DNA of 35,221 bases from Streptomyces sp. SID14436 (GTDB lineage: Bacteria > Actinomycetota > Actinomycetes > Streptomycetales > Streptomycetaceae). Position 1 is the first letter of the stretch, and every line of letters begins with the position of its first letter. The stretch spans positions 1-35,221 of the forward strand of contig NZ_JAAGMD010000870.1 of assembly GCF_010548465.1 (NCBI RefSeq). The letters are read 5' to 3'. Positions 34,626 through 35,221 of this stretch are shown one piece after another. The notes below the pieces were generated by a model. The model did not search any database. It was not told the DNA's origin and worked only from the letters and a program-made list of their open reading frames with translations. The position numbers and the translations under genes are program-made.

Positions 34626-35030
34626 TCAGCGCGGCACCGCGAGTTCGAACCAGACGGTCTTGCCGACGTCGTCGCCGCCGGGCCGGGTGCCCCAGCGGCG
34701 GGAGGTGGAGGCGACGAGCTGAAGGCCTCGTCCGTGCTCGTCCTCGGGGCGGGGGACGCACTCGTGCGGGAGGTCGGGGAGGGTGTCGGACACCTCCACC
34801 AGCAGCACACCGGTCAGTCCGCGCGGGCGCACCAGGCGGACCCCGATGGGGCCGGTGGCGTGGCGCAGGGCGTTGGTCACGAGTTCGCTGACCAGCAGCG
34901 CGGTGAGATCGCCGACGCCGTCGAGGCCCCAGCCGTGGAGTTGGGTCCGGACGGCGGCGCGGGCGCCACGGACGGCGCCCGGCTCGGCGGGGAAGGTCCA
35001 CGCGGCACAGTCGCCCTCGATGTCGATCAC
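34626..35030 (-). CDS. Stand-alone anti-sigma-like ATPase (HATPase_c_2)
   Basis: A single RsbW-like ATPase domain. The motifs are ALLVSELVTNALRHATG (N-box, with the key Glu and Asn), VLLVEVSDTLPDLP (G1 region), HGRGLQLVASTSRRWG (G2 region) and KTVWFELAVPR at the end. I favour the GTG at 35030, eight bases after GGGA, giving 134 residues, a normal length. Starts at GTG 35039 or ATG 35111 are also in frame, but the bases from 35045 to 35105 are AT-rich like a promoter region. It resembles the ATPase domain of the 31614 gene (the same GRGLQLV and KTVWFEL signatures), so both may act on the same partner. No partner gene is adjacent within the window; 35112-35221 shows nothing assignable. Confidence 0.85.
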   Translation of the reverse strand: MIDIEGDCAAWTFPAEPGAVRGARAAVRTQLHGWGLDGVGDLTALLVSELVTNALRHATGPIGVRLVRPRGLTGVLLVEVSDTLPDLPHECVPRPEDEHGRGLQLVASTSRRWGTRPGGDDVGKTVWFELAVPR

Positions 35031-35221
35031 ACGGCTCACTTCCCGGCAATCGCGTCCAATCTCACCCGACTTCGTCAGATAAGTGGCACATACCCCATTT
35101 AGCAGGCGCATACCGTCGGCGGGGGGCCTTGTGCGCGGGGGCGGGGCGGATGGCTGCCGGTGGCGGCGACCGGGCGTGGCGGTCGTGCCGTCGGTCGGGG
35201 CGCCGGGCGGACTGTCGGCCG

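Overview
The window is very GC-rich, with strong third-position GC bias, GTG and TTG starts and GGAGG-type ribosome sites. The gene families (mycothiol synthesis, a WhiJ/AbaA-type XRE plus DUF397 plus anti-sigma-like ATPase set, SpoIIE-type phosphatases, an actinobacterial Sdh1-type succinate dehydrogenase) point to a Streptomyces chromosome, probably the conserved core. From memory, the gene order resembles the bldK/mshB region of S. coelicolor. That synteny was not checked.

Layout. (1) 1-2762, minus strand: a partial unknown gene at the left edge, a small membrane protein translationally coupled to mshB (mycothiol deacetylase), and a winged-HTH protein with a zinc ribbon. (2) 2994-4769: an anti-sigma-like ATPase divergent from an XRE/DUF5753 regulator that overlaps a DUF397 gene carrying a duplicated motif. 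(3) 4787-8875: an amidase-signature enzyme with two inverted repeats in front of it, a 64-residue membrane protein, and a dipeptidyl-peptidase-IV-like S9 peptidase. (4) 9023-20690, minus strand: two complete tandem oligopeptide ABC transporter operons, each in the order lipoprotein, permease, permease, ATPase, ATPase. They share identical 8-bp gene overlaps and a similar promoter-like element, and a strong hairpin separates them. (5) 21463-26028, minus strand: typA/bipA, and a third peptide-binding lipoprotein with a long Lys/Asp/Glu-rich insertion. (6) 26318-30301, plus strand: a small coiled-coil protein and then sdhC-sdhA-sdhB. (7) 30310-35030, minus strand: a membrane-anchored GH18-like protein, a PAS-PAS-GAF-PP2C-HATPase phosphatase, and a stand-alone HATPase.

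Functional theme. Two peptide importers, an orphan peptide-binding protein, an S9 peptidase and an amidase suggest a peptide uptake and processing neighbourhood, which in Streptomyces is linked to development through BldK. Three anti-sigma-like ATPase domains plus a PP2C phosphatase suggest partner-switching control, but no STAS anti-sigma antagonist or sigma factor gene lies inside the window.

No tRNA, rRNA, CRISPR array, transposase or integrase was recognised. I found no wholly new multi-gene system. The best second-look items are shared noncoding elements, the DUF397 duplication, the charged insertion in the third lipoprotein and the operator-like repeats before the amidase.
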